DNA from: Gambelia wislizenii
Taxonomy: Eukaryota; Chordata; Lepidosauria; Squamata; Crotaphytidae
DNA length: 64,000 nucleotides
Assembly (NCBI GenBank): GCA_030847615.1
Contig: JAUMIR010000005.1
Coordinates: 106,111,116-106,175,115, forward strand
Reading direction: 5' to 3'
Shown: positions 53,990 to 64,000 of the stretch, piece after piece
How the letters are laid out: the number at the start of each line of letters is the position of its first letter
Numbering within the stretch: the first letter of the stretch is position 1
Position numbers and translations under genes: made by a program
The notes under the pieces: generated by a model
Databases searched by the model: none
What the model was told of the DNA's origin: nothing
The model's input: only the letters and a program-made list of their open reading frames with translations

Positions 53990-54800
53990 ACAGGACTGCT
54001 GGCCAGGAAGCAGGGCTAGCATACACGTTGGTGCATTTGGCTGCCCTGCTGCCCTTGTTAGATCTCTACCCCAATAGGAAAGTGGTTAGTTTCATTGCAG
54101 GGGGTTTTTCCACTGGGTTTAGGATTCTGACCTTAGGACCTCAAGGGGCTTTCAATTCAGGCAAACTGGCCAGGGAGCTACCATTGGTGGTGTTTAACAA
54201 GATTGATAAGGAGAGTAAGGAGGAAAGGGTGGCAGGGCCATTCAGTGAGCCTCCCGTAAGGAATTTAAGAATTTCCCTATTGGGGGTGGTTCCGAAGAAG
54301 GCCCTGGGGAAGTTTAGGTTCATCCACCATCTGTCTTATCCTAGAGGAGCATCAGTCAATGACGCTGTGTCCCCCTGAATTCTGTTCAGTTTGCTATGCT
54401 TCATTTGACCAGGTGTTCCACTTTGTCTGGGCATGTGGCCCTGGGGCTCTGATAGCTAAATCCAGTCTGCATTTAGGCTCCTTCTAGCTCACCTGGATGA
54501 CTGTTGCCTTCTGGGGTTCAAGTTCCAGGGACAGTGGCACATATGATAACACCATGCCTGTGGGGTGTTCAGTTAGTTGTGCCGCTTTTGAGACATTTAG
54601 CACTTTCTCTGAGTGGGAAGTCAAATATCGGGTGGGGTCTCCCTTTGTCACCCATTACCTAAACAATTTTCTTGTGATGGGTGAAGAGGACTGCAGCAAT
54701 CTGCTTCCAAGTCCTAGCTGGGGAATTGGGCATCCCCTTAGCAGAGGAGAAGACTGAAGGGCCAACTAATTCCTTGGTTTACCTGGGCATCTTGCTGGAC
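53990..54800 (+). pseudogene. Ngaro-like reverse transcriptase, catalytic site lost
   Basis: Fingers region 'SLLGVVPKKALGKFRFIHHLSYP' at about 54270-54350. A frameshift after 'SVNDAVSP' (near 54374) leads into 'EFCSVCYASFD' in another frame, and stops follow around 54487. Motif B 'MPVGCSVSCAAFE' is at about 54554-54592. The active-site motif, normally YLDDF, reads YLNNF (54656-54667), so both metal-binding aspartates are asparagine. It is inactive. Confidence 0.8.
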
Positions 54801-55124
54801 TCTGTCCGGGGGATGTCCTGCCTTCCAGAGGGTAAGCTGGCTGCATTGTGAGTAGCCTAGATGCATGTTGGGATGCAAAAAGGCCACTCTTTAAGGGAGG
54901 TGTAGGCTCTGCTAGGACACCTTAACTTAGCATGCAAAGTTGTTTTCCTGGGTAGGACCTTTTGTGTATGGTTAGCTAGGATAACTGCAGGAGTTAGGGC
55001 CTCTCACCACCAGATTTGGATTATGCAAGGTGAAAGGAGGGACTTGAGGTTTGTTTGAAGTTTTTGGACAGTTACAAAGGGGTTTTCTTGTGACAGAATG
55101 GCTGGGATCTGAGGGCTGGGTTGC

Positions 55125-55470
55125 AGGTACATGCTGATACAGCAGTCAGCATTGGTTTTGGAGTCTTCTTTCAAGAGCATTGGTGTGCTCAGCATTGGCT
55201 TACAGATTGGAAGGAGGGAGATGTTGTCAGAGATCTTACCTTTTTGAAATTCTTCCCTATTCTGGTGGTGGTTTGCATTTGGACAGATTTATTCAGGAAC
55301 AAGAAGGGTATGTTTCTGGTGTGACAACCAGGTGGTAGTTAGTGTTATCAACTGGCAGTTATCCAGGTCAGAGAGGGTCATAAGGCTGGTGAGGAAGTTT
55401 GTTCTGGTGTGTTTATCTGCCAATGTAACATTTTCAGCTTGGTGTGTGCCCTTCATGACTGCCTTACTTG
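55125..55470 (+). pseudogene. Ngaro-like RNase H fragment
   Basis: 'LQVHADTAVSIGFGVFFQEHW' gives the first acidic strand. A later frame has 'CDNQVVVSVINWQLSRSERVIRLV', with the third Asp, and then 'NVTFSAWCVPF'. A frameshift near 55322 separates them. The terminal 'ADALSR' motif is degraded. Confidence 0.7.
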
Positions 55471-55489
55471 CTTCCCAAGCCGCATTCAT

Positions 55490-56510
55490 TTTTGTTCCTT
55501 TGTTCATATTTTCTTCAAAATAACATTTCAAAGTTTTTCTTGCCCCTTCTATTATATGTTGAACATAAAGTAAGGTATTATCTAATCTTCAAGTATAGTC
55601 TTCCTTTGCCTGATGAAGGAGCCAGTGAAGTTTCTAAAGCTTGCATTACGTATTTTACACTTTGAAGTTGGCCCAGTAAAGGTATCACTGCTTTGTGGAT
55701 TTTGGATTTTGTAGAACATATCCATGTGGCAGGAGGCAAGAACTTCCTAAATATATTGTAAACACTTGATAACAACCTTTGCATTACTTCACTTATAACA
55801 GTACAGAAATGTTACTAATAATGATGGTATTAATGCAGCTTATGTACAGACAATAAATACCCTGTAATAAAGGTCTTAGCAGCAGGACATTTTCTGACAA
55901 ACTGAATCATTGTAGTGACATTTTGGCAAATGGTCCCATTTATTCTTCACCACTTGGAACAGCCTCAAATTTACCTCCCCATTCTATCTGACATTTTTTA
56001 CCTTCCGGTTTTGTGGTGTGATTGACTTAGCCATCTTTCAGGTATGTTATCAGTGAGTTAAGTCAGCATGTGCTGGTATAATACAAAACATGAAAAGCCT
56101 GTTATATGTCTCCTTTGCTCCTTTGCTCCTCCTGTCAGGTAAGATAGATGAGTCAGGGCTTACAATACAAGTCCAATCATTCTACTTTAAGAAAACATAT
56201 CTTACTCAAAACCTCAAAATAGACTTAAAAATATTTATTGCTTTACTTATGCAGATTGGCAAGGTTCCATAGGGCCATGGTTCACATGCACAGGGGGATG
56301 ATTTACTCCTCTCTTCTTGTGGCCTATCTCCCTCCACCACCACCAATTTGCTCTAAATGTTGGGGGCCAGGGTAGCTGGTGACTTCCATGTTGTGGGTGC
56401 AGTGAATCCACCCTGGGTTTTCTTTAGGACTTTAAAGGGAATGTCCAAGGTGCTGAACATATTTGTGGGATAGACTCCAGCATCTTGGGTAATTCCTTTA
56501 AAGCCCTGAA
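55490..56510. other. Intergenic AT-rich sequence
   Basis: No feature recognised. Short frames have no domain. Confidence 0.45.
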
Positions 56511-56574
56511 TAAAACTGAGGGTGAATCTACACTGTAGAAATAATGCAGTTTGACACCACTTTCAGTGCTGTAG

Positions 56575-57482
56575 TGTTACCTATCCTGACAGCCCTCATC
56601 TTGGAATAACACATAATTGGCAATATTTAATAATTTGGCTTGATGTGGCCTTCCATGTGGTTAGCAGGTAAATCAGGGACACCCTCCACCCCAGATACCA
56701 AGGTTGGAGTCATGTATAACCAAGGGAAGGAGCCTTTGGAAATTTCCCAAACAAATACTCAGGTCAGAGTTAATACCTGGAGGTGAATCATTCACTAATA
56801 CACTCAACGATAGCAGAGTCCTTGATGCTTGTAAAACAGGTTCTTCTTCTCCCCTTCCCCTCCAACAATAGACTTTGCCTGCTCTTATTCAATTCTAAAT
56901 ACATCACCCATTAATGATAGTTAACTCTTCTGGAGCACCCTTTGTTTAGTCTTGACTCTGAGAAACATATATCCCACTCAAAATCCCTTCAAGGGAACTA
57001 TCTTGTATACATATCACCCTAAAACACCACCAAAGAGGTCCACAATTCACTTTCCTCCCATCACCTTGTTGGTCTGAATCACCAGTCCACAGTTCCTCTT
57101 CCCACATCCACGCTGCTGGTTTGCTGTGAGACCCTCAGAACACATTTATGAGAACCTTCTGCTGCACAAATCTCTGCTCCTCTAATAGGTACCGTATTAC
57201 CCAAGAACCCCCTACTCTATTCCTTTATCCAAATATTTCCTACTGCCTCCAATAGGCTTGTGTGAGTGTCTGAAGCCTGAGGACTTTATCAGACTACAAG
57301 TTTTAAAAACCCATAGAAAAACCCATTTCTATGTTGGCAAAAGAACGTCCCCCCCCACTTACCTCCTTTCCTGACAAAGGCTCCCTAGAAATAAAGAGGA
57401 AGTGAACAGAGCCCTGTTCACTTCCTTGCTCAAAATCTCGAAATTCAAAAATAAAAACAAAACTACATTTAAAGTTGCACAA

Positions 57483-57517
<35 letters not shown>

Positions 57518-58054
57518 TTTAAAGGTTCCAAGTAACCCAGGGAAGGTAAAAAAAAAAAAAAAGATAGTCACTTATCTGGATGTCCCGATCTGACCCGGAA
57601 GTGTTTGCACTGGAGAGGGCATTGTCAGGATAAGTACAAGATTTAAAGGGACAGAGGCATCATATGCCAGAGATGCTGGCAAAAAAAGTGGCAAGGGGAT
57701 CTATTGACAGCTTAAGCCATCAATTAAAAACAATGGCTTTTGGTCTGTTTTTAACCGCAAAAGGGTGATGTTGTCTGATCCGCGCACCCTTTCGTGGTTA
57801 AGTGGTGTCATGATGACACTGTATTTTCCATGTCCTCAGTGTTTGTATGAATGCTGCTGATATTAATTGCCAATAAAGATAACTGAACTGTATGTTCTGG
57901 CTTGGAGTCTCCTCTGTTACTACTAGTATACATAGGTTAAAAGATCCTGCCATTACCTGGCCTCTCGCTGCCATAACTGAGCTAATTAAACATTCCCCAT
58001 ATTAATTTCAGATACTAGTGGGATTCTTGCAGACCCCATGTAATTCAGGTAACA
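56575..58054 (+). repeat. Endogenous retrovirus solo LTR split by a MITE
   Basis: It starts TGTTACCTATCC, ends ATTCAGGTAACA and is flanked by GTAG on both sides (56571-56574 and 58055-58058). About 922 bp after removing the inner MITE. It shares blocks with 16079-16985, including 'ctctattcctttatcc', AATAAAG at about 57873, 'aaaagatcctgccattacc' and 'gagctaattaa'. No viral gene is attached. Confidence 0.88.
57281..57835. mobile_element. Harbinger-like MITE inside the LTR
   Basis: It starts GGACTTTATCAGAC after TGA (57278-57280) and ends at about TGTCC followed by TCA, an imperfect 3-bp duplication. The interior matches 49148-49716 in order. It contains a (CA)n run (57486-57514) and an A-run (57549-57563). 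The LTR sequence continues on both sides. Confidence 0.78.
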
Positions 58055-58174
58055 GTAGTTCCATCCTGTGGAATCCTCAGATTTGTAGTTTTAGAAGATC
58101 TGCCTTCTCTGCCAAAGGGTGCTGATGTCTTACAAAACTACAAATTCCAGGATTCCGTAGACTATGAGCCCTCT

Positions 58175-59225
58175 CATAGGTTGAGCCCTCTGAACCACTC
58201 TTTGTGCCCTTTGCACCACTCCCATGATGCCTGGCTGCTGCTTCCACTGCTCCATGTGCTGCTCCTTTCCACAACTCCTGCCACCCTCCACACTCCTGCT
58301 GCTACACTACCACTTGCTGTAGCTGCTTTTCACCACCACTGCTTGCTGCTGCTTAATCCCACTGCTTCCACTGCTTGCCACTGCTTAGCACTGCTCCAGT
58401 CTTCTTGCCTGCTCAATGCACTGAAATGAACTGTCGAGCAAGTGAGGGAACCAGGAATAAATACCCTGTTATCCAACCTCAGTAAAACTGCAGCAGTTCA
58501 TTCTGGTTGGATTCTTCAGCCAATGAAATCAAAACCAAGGTTTGAACTCATTGGCTGAAGTTTCCTGCTCTCTCCCAGAGGGCCAGCAGGGACACAAAGC
58601 CCCCTAGAAAGAAGACGCTGGCCTTTCACCATGAGGGGATTGTCGGCACTCAGCTCCTGCCCTGGACTGCAACTGTTAAGCATGGTAAGTCACGCAATGC
58701 TATTACAGACCTATATTACCAACCTTACCAAGTGAATTTATCAGCATTTCTTGATTTGAGAAAGCTGAGGCCTATATTAACATCAGTTTCAAGTTGCTTT
58801 AATGCAATCTTGCTTCAGTCTTAGAAGTACTCTTCCCAACCCAGCTGAGAAGGTCTCTTTGCCTATAACTTGGCACATTGGGAACTGCTGGCCTAAATCA
58901 AGTATCTGAGTGAAGATATACCCTAGGCACGTTATATTAATTTGACTGGAATGAATAATATATTAATCAAAGTGTGCATCCCTATGACATCTTCATGTGG
59001 GTAGTTGCCTGGTAACCTATTGTTTATGCACAACAGTTTTGGTTTTATTTGATATCATGACGTTTATCTGAAATAATAAAAGCGTGTGTGTATCTGTCTG
59101 TCTCTCCGTGTCTGCTTCTCTGTGCCATAGCTCCAAGACTGTGAAAGCAAAACACTTGACATGGTTACTTAAGGGTGCCAGAGGGTCTAAATCAGGGTTA
59201 TTTTATTTTGAAAATGGATTAATTG
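58175..59225. other. Intergenic sequence
   Basis: 58195-58420 is CTG/CAC-rich and imperfectly repetitive ('ctgctgcttccactgctcc'). The remainder is unassigned. Confidence 0.45.
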
Positions 59226-59231
59226 TAAATA

Positions 59232-59654
59232 CAGTAGCACCTCTGTATTTGCTGATTCGCCAACCGCGGATTCAATTATCTGCAGTTGGCGATGGTGGCC
59301 AACTGGAAGGTCTCCTATCACCAGAGCAGCAACTGCGGTGGTGAAAGGGGAAGGAAGGGGGAGGAGTGATCTCGCCTCCTCCCCTTCCCCCTTCGCCCCT
59401 GCAGTCGCTGCCACAGTGGGGCCATGGCGGGGGCGAAGGAGGAAGGGGGCAGAGGAGCAATCTTGCCTCCTCCCCTTCCACCTTTGCCCCCACTATCACC
59501 GCTGTAGGAGTTAAGGGGGAAGGGAGGAGGAGGAATGAACTCTGTCCCCTTTCCTCCAGGATGGCCCCCAGGATGGTGTTTGCTATTATCCACAGAATTC
59601 ACCATTTGCAGGGGACCACGAAAACAATCTCTCATGGATATGGAGGTGCTACTA
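59232..59654. mobile_element. Mariner-like MITE with purine/pyrimidine core
   Basis: The ends CAGTAGCACCTCTGTAT and ATGGAGGTGCTACTA are inverted, with TA on both sides (59230-59231 and 59655-59656). The core (59340-59540) alternates GGGGAAGGAAGGGGGAGGAG-type and CCTCCTCCCCTTCC-type tracts, which could form hairpins. Reading frames there are compositional. Confidence 0.78.
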
Positions 59655-59656
59655 TA

Positions 59657-60875
59657 ATTAAATATCATCTATAGCCTGCAGTCCTACATTTAGCCTGCCA
59701 CTAAGGGGCAGACACCAACCTCCTTGGAAGTAAGACAGTTCCTGAAGTACAGGATATCCTGAAGAGAAAGAAGCATCAATGTTTGGTCCAAATACTTTTA
59801 TCTGGGTACTTAAACCTGGCCACTCGATTGCTGGAACAGCATGGGTTCTTCTGCTCTATACCATGGCATCGCTGTGGAGTTTCCAGTTCTTGATTCTCTG
59901 TTTGCATGTTAGAACTGTTTTGCTATTCAGTAATAATAGAAACTGGTCCCAAACTGTTAAACCTAAATACCTGGAACATGTCATGTGAGTGAAAGGGACT
60001 CTGAGGGTGTACATCTTAGGGTTATTTTTTTTTTAAAAATGCTGATTTTCATCAGTGCAAATGTGTTTGTAATTTTCTTTACCATGTTGAGTTACTAATT
60101 GGCAGACACCAGATCCTTTGTTATATTTGGGAAAAGTTTTAAGGGCTGCATAATAAACTTGCCAAATTGTAGTCCAATGAAAGAGTTTTACCACTGTTGG
60201 AGGTAGAAAACCTCAAAGGGTTAGGTCCCAGTCCCTTGTTTAGGATTCCCCTGTTGTGGCTAAATCTGGGATCTTGAAATCCAGGGGAAAAAAATCTTTA
60301 ATAAAACAAAAACAAAAAAATATTCAGGGATGAAGTAGCTGGGCATGGTTAGGGTCAGCCAATCACAGCTCAGGGAATGCTGTGAACGAAGGGCTGTGGT
60401 GGTGGCACGGGGGAGGATACAAACTAGAAGTGTGTCTGTAAAAAGAAGTCCAATAGGGAAAAGATTTAATAGAATTAGAGACAAAGTGAAGATCTGAATA
60501 GGGTTTGGGAGCTGTGAATGAGGAACGAGTCCAGAGATTTCTTGTTTAATTCATTTTGTTATGAAGCAAATCTTTATTTTTTATTTTCTACAATTTTGCC
60601 TGACTGTTCCACATAAGAATTCCACATAAGAACTGATAAGGAAACGGGTCATGCTTACCCCAGTGAATCCATTAAACAACACAGTCTCTTGTCCATAATA
60701 GGGATCACCTTGAGGCCTGAATACCAGATCCAGGGAGGGATCTTGAGTGTTAAAAGGGCAACAGGAGTGACAGGAGCACAAGGGTTAGAACTGTGGGGCC
60801 AGCCTGCACAGGGGTTCCATCATGAAAGTCTTCTGAATGGAGTAAAAGTAGGGCTCTAAACTAGGTTACATTATT
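59657..60875. other. Intergenic sequence
   Basis: No element or gene recognised. Confidence 0.45.
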
Positions 60876-60876
60876 C

Positions 60877-61788
60877 TGTTGCCCGAATAGGTGGGAGGGG
60901 GTCCATGGGAGCCCATCCGTGATCTATTATCAGTTGGGGAAAATTATTATAGCTCAAATGTAATGCTGTGAGAAGTGGGTAACTTTGGGATCTTTTCACC
61001 TATGTATACGAGTACTCATTGCAGAGAACTCTAGGTTAAAGTAAAATAAATGGGTTTTATTGGAAAATAACTCAGAAAGCACTCATACATACATGCAACA
61101 CATACTCACAAGAACCACACAAGGCTATTTTTAAGACAGAAGGGTTGGACAGAGGAATAGATTCAGGAGATGGGACTATAGTTACCAGTCTTGAAGAGAA
61201 GATAAGAACTCAGACAAAAGTCTTAGGGTGGCACTGGAAGCTTCAATCAGGAGCATGCCAACAGAGAGAGCGGCTGGTCTCATCCACAGTGGCTCACCTT
61301 GCTATAGTTTGAGGCTAATATTTATACCATACTTTGTGTCCTGAAGGGGTATTTGGGCTTAAGACACAGCTTAGATGGGTTTCCCACCGCTTAACCAAAG
61401 GAAACAAAAACTCTGCTGATTGCTGTTAATGGTTGAGAGATAGGGAAGTTATGGGTTTATGACAATCTCGCATTGCAGGGCAGATGGAGGTGCTCAGGGA
61501 TATTTCCTGGGGATGACAGTTGTTTTGGTCACTTGTTTGTTTGTTATGTGTGCCTTATTGGCAAGGGTGCCCAAGAAGGGATTAGCACACACCTTCACAC
61601 AGGCGTTATTTACTAGGGGCTTTGCTTAATCCTGTCTTGGGTGTGGCTGCTAGTATTTTTTCCATGATACCTTCTTGGGTTCTTGTGACTTCTGTTTCAC
61701 CTCATCTTTCTGATCTACCCCAGTCTACTAGACCCACAAAGCGTCTTACTATTGCCAATTTATGAGATATTATAAGGAGAGGGTAATG
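60877..61788 (-). repeat. Endogenous retrovirus solo LTR, reverse copy
   Basis: Minus strand. Near 61788 it starts with a drifted TACCCTCTCC, shares 'aatatctcataaattggcaata', 'gggaaacccatctaag' and 'attcctctgtcc', has CCAATAAAACCC as polyadenylation signal (about 61054), then 'tttactttaacctagagttctc' and 'aaagatcccaaagttaccc', and ends ATTCGGGCAACA (60877). Flanks do not show a clean duplication. Confidence 0.8.
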
Positions 61789-61789
61789 A

Positions 61790-62260
61790 AACCTACCTAT
61801 AATTAACTGCTGTCCATCCCCTTTGTTCTTCTCAAAGTGAGATGAGCAAAGACCAAGAAGAGCTGAAGTTGGGCTCTGTAGAGTAGCAGCATTTTAGAGA
61901 GCATGTTTCCTTTCTCTAGAGTAGGGATCTTCAATTTTTCAAAAGGCTTCATTACAATCTGTCTGTGGTCTGCTGTAGCATCTTGAGTGAATGGGGCCAC
62001 ACCTTCCCTAGCCAGGAGATACAAAGCTGGAGACAGGCTTGGGAGATTCATTTTCCCTCTGGGCCTTTAAGCAGCCCTAATGATGTTTCTCTCTCCAGGG
62101 CTTCATAACTCTTCAAACAGTTCAAAGATACAGAGTTGTGAACTAGTAATGGGGGAGGAGAAGAGAATGAATGAGAAAAAGGAATGAGTATTGAACTGGA
62201 GGCAGAGAAAGGACAAGAAAAGGAGTGGTGGGGGGTAGGAAAAGAGAAGCAGCATTAACT
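61790..62260. other. Intergenic sequence
   Basis: Nothing recognised. Confidence 0.45.
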
Positions 62261-62262
62261 TT

Positions 62263-64000
62263 TCATAGAATCATAGAACTGTAGAGTTGAAAGAGACCTC
62301 AAGGGCCATCCAGTCCAACCCCTTACCATGCAGGAATACACAAGCATTTCTGACAGATGGCCATCCACCCTCTGTTTAAAAACCTCCAAAGAAGGAGACT
62401 CTATCACACTACAAGGCACTGTATTCCACTTTCGAACAGCTCTTACTGTCAAGAAGTTCTTCCTAATGTTTAGATGGAATCTTTTTTCCTGTAGTATGAA
62501 CCCATTGCTCCATGTCCTAGTCTTTGGAGCAGCAGAAAACAACCTTACCCCATTATCAGTATGACATCCCTTCAAATATTTAAACATGGCTATTATGTCC
62601 CCTCTCAACCTTCTCTTCTCCAGACTAAACATGCCCAGCTCCCTAAGCCGCTCCTCATAGGGCATGGCTTCCAGACCTCTCACTATCCTGGTCACCCTGC
62701 TCTGGACACGTTCCAGCTTCTCAATACCTTCCTGAACTGTGGTGCCCAGAACTGGACAGAGTATTCCAGGTGAGGTCTGACCAAAGCAGAATAGAGTGGC
62801 ACTATTACTTCCCTTGATCTAGACACTATACTCCTATTAATGCAGCCTAGAATCGCATTGGCTTTTTCAGGTGCTGAATCACACTGCTGACTCATGTTCA
62901 GCTTGTGGTCCACAAGTTCAGCTTGAGGACTCCTAGATCCTTTTCGCATGTACTGCCCTCAAGCCATGTGTCACCCATCCTATAGCTGTGCATTTCATTT
63001 TTACTGTCCAAGTGTAGTATCCCACATTTCTCCCTGTTGAAATTCATTTTGTTAGTATTGACCCAGCTTTCTAATCTGTTGAGGTCATTTTGGATTCTGA
63101 TCCTGTCCTCTGGGGTGTTAGCTACCCCTCCTAATTTGGTGTCATCAGCAAACTTGATAAGCATACCTTCTATTCCCTCATTCAAGTCATTGATAACGTC
63201 ATTCAAGTCATTGAATAGCACTGGGCCCAGGACAGAACCCTGTGGCACCCCACTGGTCACCTCTCTCCAGGATGAAGAGGAGCCATTGGTGACTACCTTT
63301 GGGTTCGGTCAGTCAACCAATTACAAATCCACCTAACAGTTGCATTGTCTAGTCCACAGGTTACTAACTTCTTTCCCACCCCTTTTAAAGATGGGAACAT
63401 TTGCCCTCTTCCAGTCTGCTGGGACCTCTCCTGTCCTCCAGGAATTCTCAAAGATTATTGACAGTGGTTCTGAGATTACTTCTGCCAGTTCTATTAATAC
63501 CCTTGGATGAAGTTCATCTGGCTCCGGAGACTTGAACTCATTTATTTATACTGGCCAGGTATTCCTAAACTACCTCTTTACCAATTCTATGCTATATTTC
63601 CCCTACTGCATCATCTGCTCCATCTTCCCCAGGTTGAGCACTGTTCCCCCCCCTTTGGGAGAAGACTGAAGCAAATAAGATCTTAAGTTATTCTGCCTTT
63701 TCTCTTTAACCGTTCACCATCTTCTCTACGCAGCGGCCCTTCCATTTCCTTGTTCTTCCTTTTGCTATGGCCATAACCAAAAAAGCCCTTCTTATTATTT
63801 TTAACCTCTCTAGCAAGCCTGAGCTCCTCCATCTGAGCTTTGGCTTTTCTGCCTTTCCCCCTACATGAGCTGGCTATTTGTTTGAATTCTTCTTTGGTGA
63901 TTTCCCCCCTTTTCCATTTCTTGTATATGTCCTTTTTAAGTTTTAGCTCAGTTGAGAGTTCTTTTGACATCCATCCTGGTTTCTTTAGACACCTCCCCTT
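62263..64000 (-). pseudogene. CR1 LINE ORF2, long decayed copy running off the window
   Basis: Minus strand. The 3' tail is at 62263. C-terminal domain at 62300-62950 ('LRELGMFSLEKRRLRG', '[23 protein letters not shown]'). RT at 62898-63260 with 'SGVPQGSVLGPVLF' and the catalytic 'KFADDTKLG', followed by 'NTNKMNFNREKC'. The linker between endonuclease and RT is at 63683-63970 ('ELKLKKDIYKKWKRGEITKEEF', 'KNNKKGFFGY'). The stretch 63300-63680 has many stops and shifts. The active-site FADD is intact, but the copy cannot be translated as a whole. Confidence 0.93.

Larger units (their letters stand above)
52700..55480 (+). mobile_element. Ngaro-like retrotransposon relic
   Basis: A decayed element with a gag-like part (about 53269-53700), an RT (about 53990-54800) and an RNase H (about 55125-55470), all on + and broken by several frameshifts and stops. 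The RT style ('GKFRFIHHLSYPRGASVNDAV', 'MPVGCSVSCAAFETFSTF') and RNase H ('SRSERVIRLVRKFVLVCL') are those I associate with Ngaro, the sister group of DIRS. The tyrosine recombinase and the terminal repeats are not found, so the 3' part is lost. Confidence 0.75.
56515..58170 (+). mobile_element. MITE split by LTR (outer level of a nest)
   Basis: Left part 56515-56574 is 'ggtgaatctacactgtagaaataatgcagtttgacaccactt', a familiar lizard MITE end. It resumes at 58055 with 'gtagttccatcctgtggaatcctcagatttgtagtttt', followed by an inverted 'aaaactacaaattccaggattccgtag'. The right terminal part has decayed. Confidence 0.65.

Noticed and set aside
59187..59674. Gly/Pro-rich frames of 75-116 codons
   Set aside because: They arise from the purine/pyrimidine tracts of a mariner MITE.

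Overview
The window looks like gene-poor DNA from a squamate reptile, most likely a lizard. It is packed with CR1 LINE pieces, tRNA-derived SINEs, solo retroviral LTRs, Harbinger-, hAT- and mariner-type MITEs, and two kinds of tyrosine-recombinase retrotransposon. I found no convincing host exon, no tRNA or rRNA gene and no CpG-island promoter of a host gene. Every long reading frame belongs to a transposable element. The host assignment is inferred from the repeat mix.

The centrepiece is a nearly complete DIRS-type retrotransposon at 23258-29685. It has inverted terminal repeats carrying a TATA box and initiator, a gag frame broken once, an overlapping RT/RNase H/methyltransferase-like frame and tyrosine recombinase frame, and an internal complementary region at 29309-29404. 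That region joins the complements of both outer ends, which is the DIRS signature of circular-intermediate replication. A second, badly decayed tyrosine-recombinase-type element, Ngaro-like, lies at about 52700-55480; its RT active-site aspartates are both replaced by asparagine.

The other large element is an endonuclease-encoding non-LTR retrotransposon at 39175-43017. It is flanked by a perfect 14-bp target-site duplication and has an uninterrupted 1110-residue ORF2. Its 5' end is truncated inside ORF1. A related 3' fragment lies at 5690-6178. Just beyond the LINE, 43714-46073 holds a dead Harbinger transposon with a Myb-like gene on + and a transposase on -, converging.

Layout: 1-7640 mixed old repeats (5S-derived fragment, SINE, mariner MITE with a hAT MITE inside). 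7646-22550 LTR copies, SINEs, foldback MITE, mariner MITEs. 22555-29685 CR1 then DIRS. 29934-31819 CR1 split by a solo LTR. 33330-37560 MITEs, L2-like tail, a MITE split by CR1. 39161-43031 LINE with its duplications. 43714-47312 Harbinger relic and MITE. 48160-52480 MITE cluster, including two adjacent foldback palindromes. 52700-55480 Ngaro-like relic. 56515-58170 a three-level nest (MITE containing an LTR containing a Harbinger MITE). 59232-59654 mariner MITE. 60877-61788 LTR. 62263-64000 CR1.

The nested insertions give a relative chronology. SINEs, CR1, hAT-like and mariner MITEs are older. One ERV family (solo LTRs with TGTTACC...GGTAACA ends and 4-bp duplications) came later. At least one Harbinger MITE is younger than an LTR. 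The DIRS and LINE copies look youngest because they are the least damaged.
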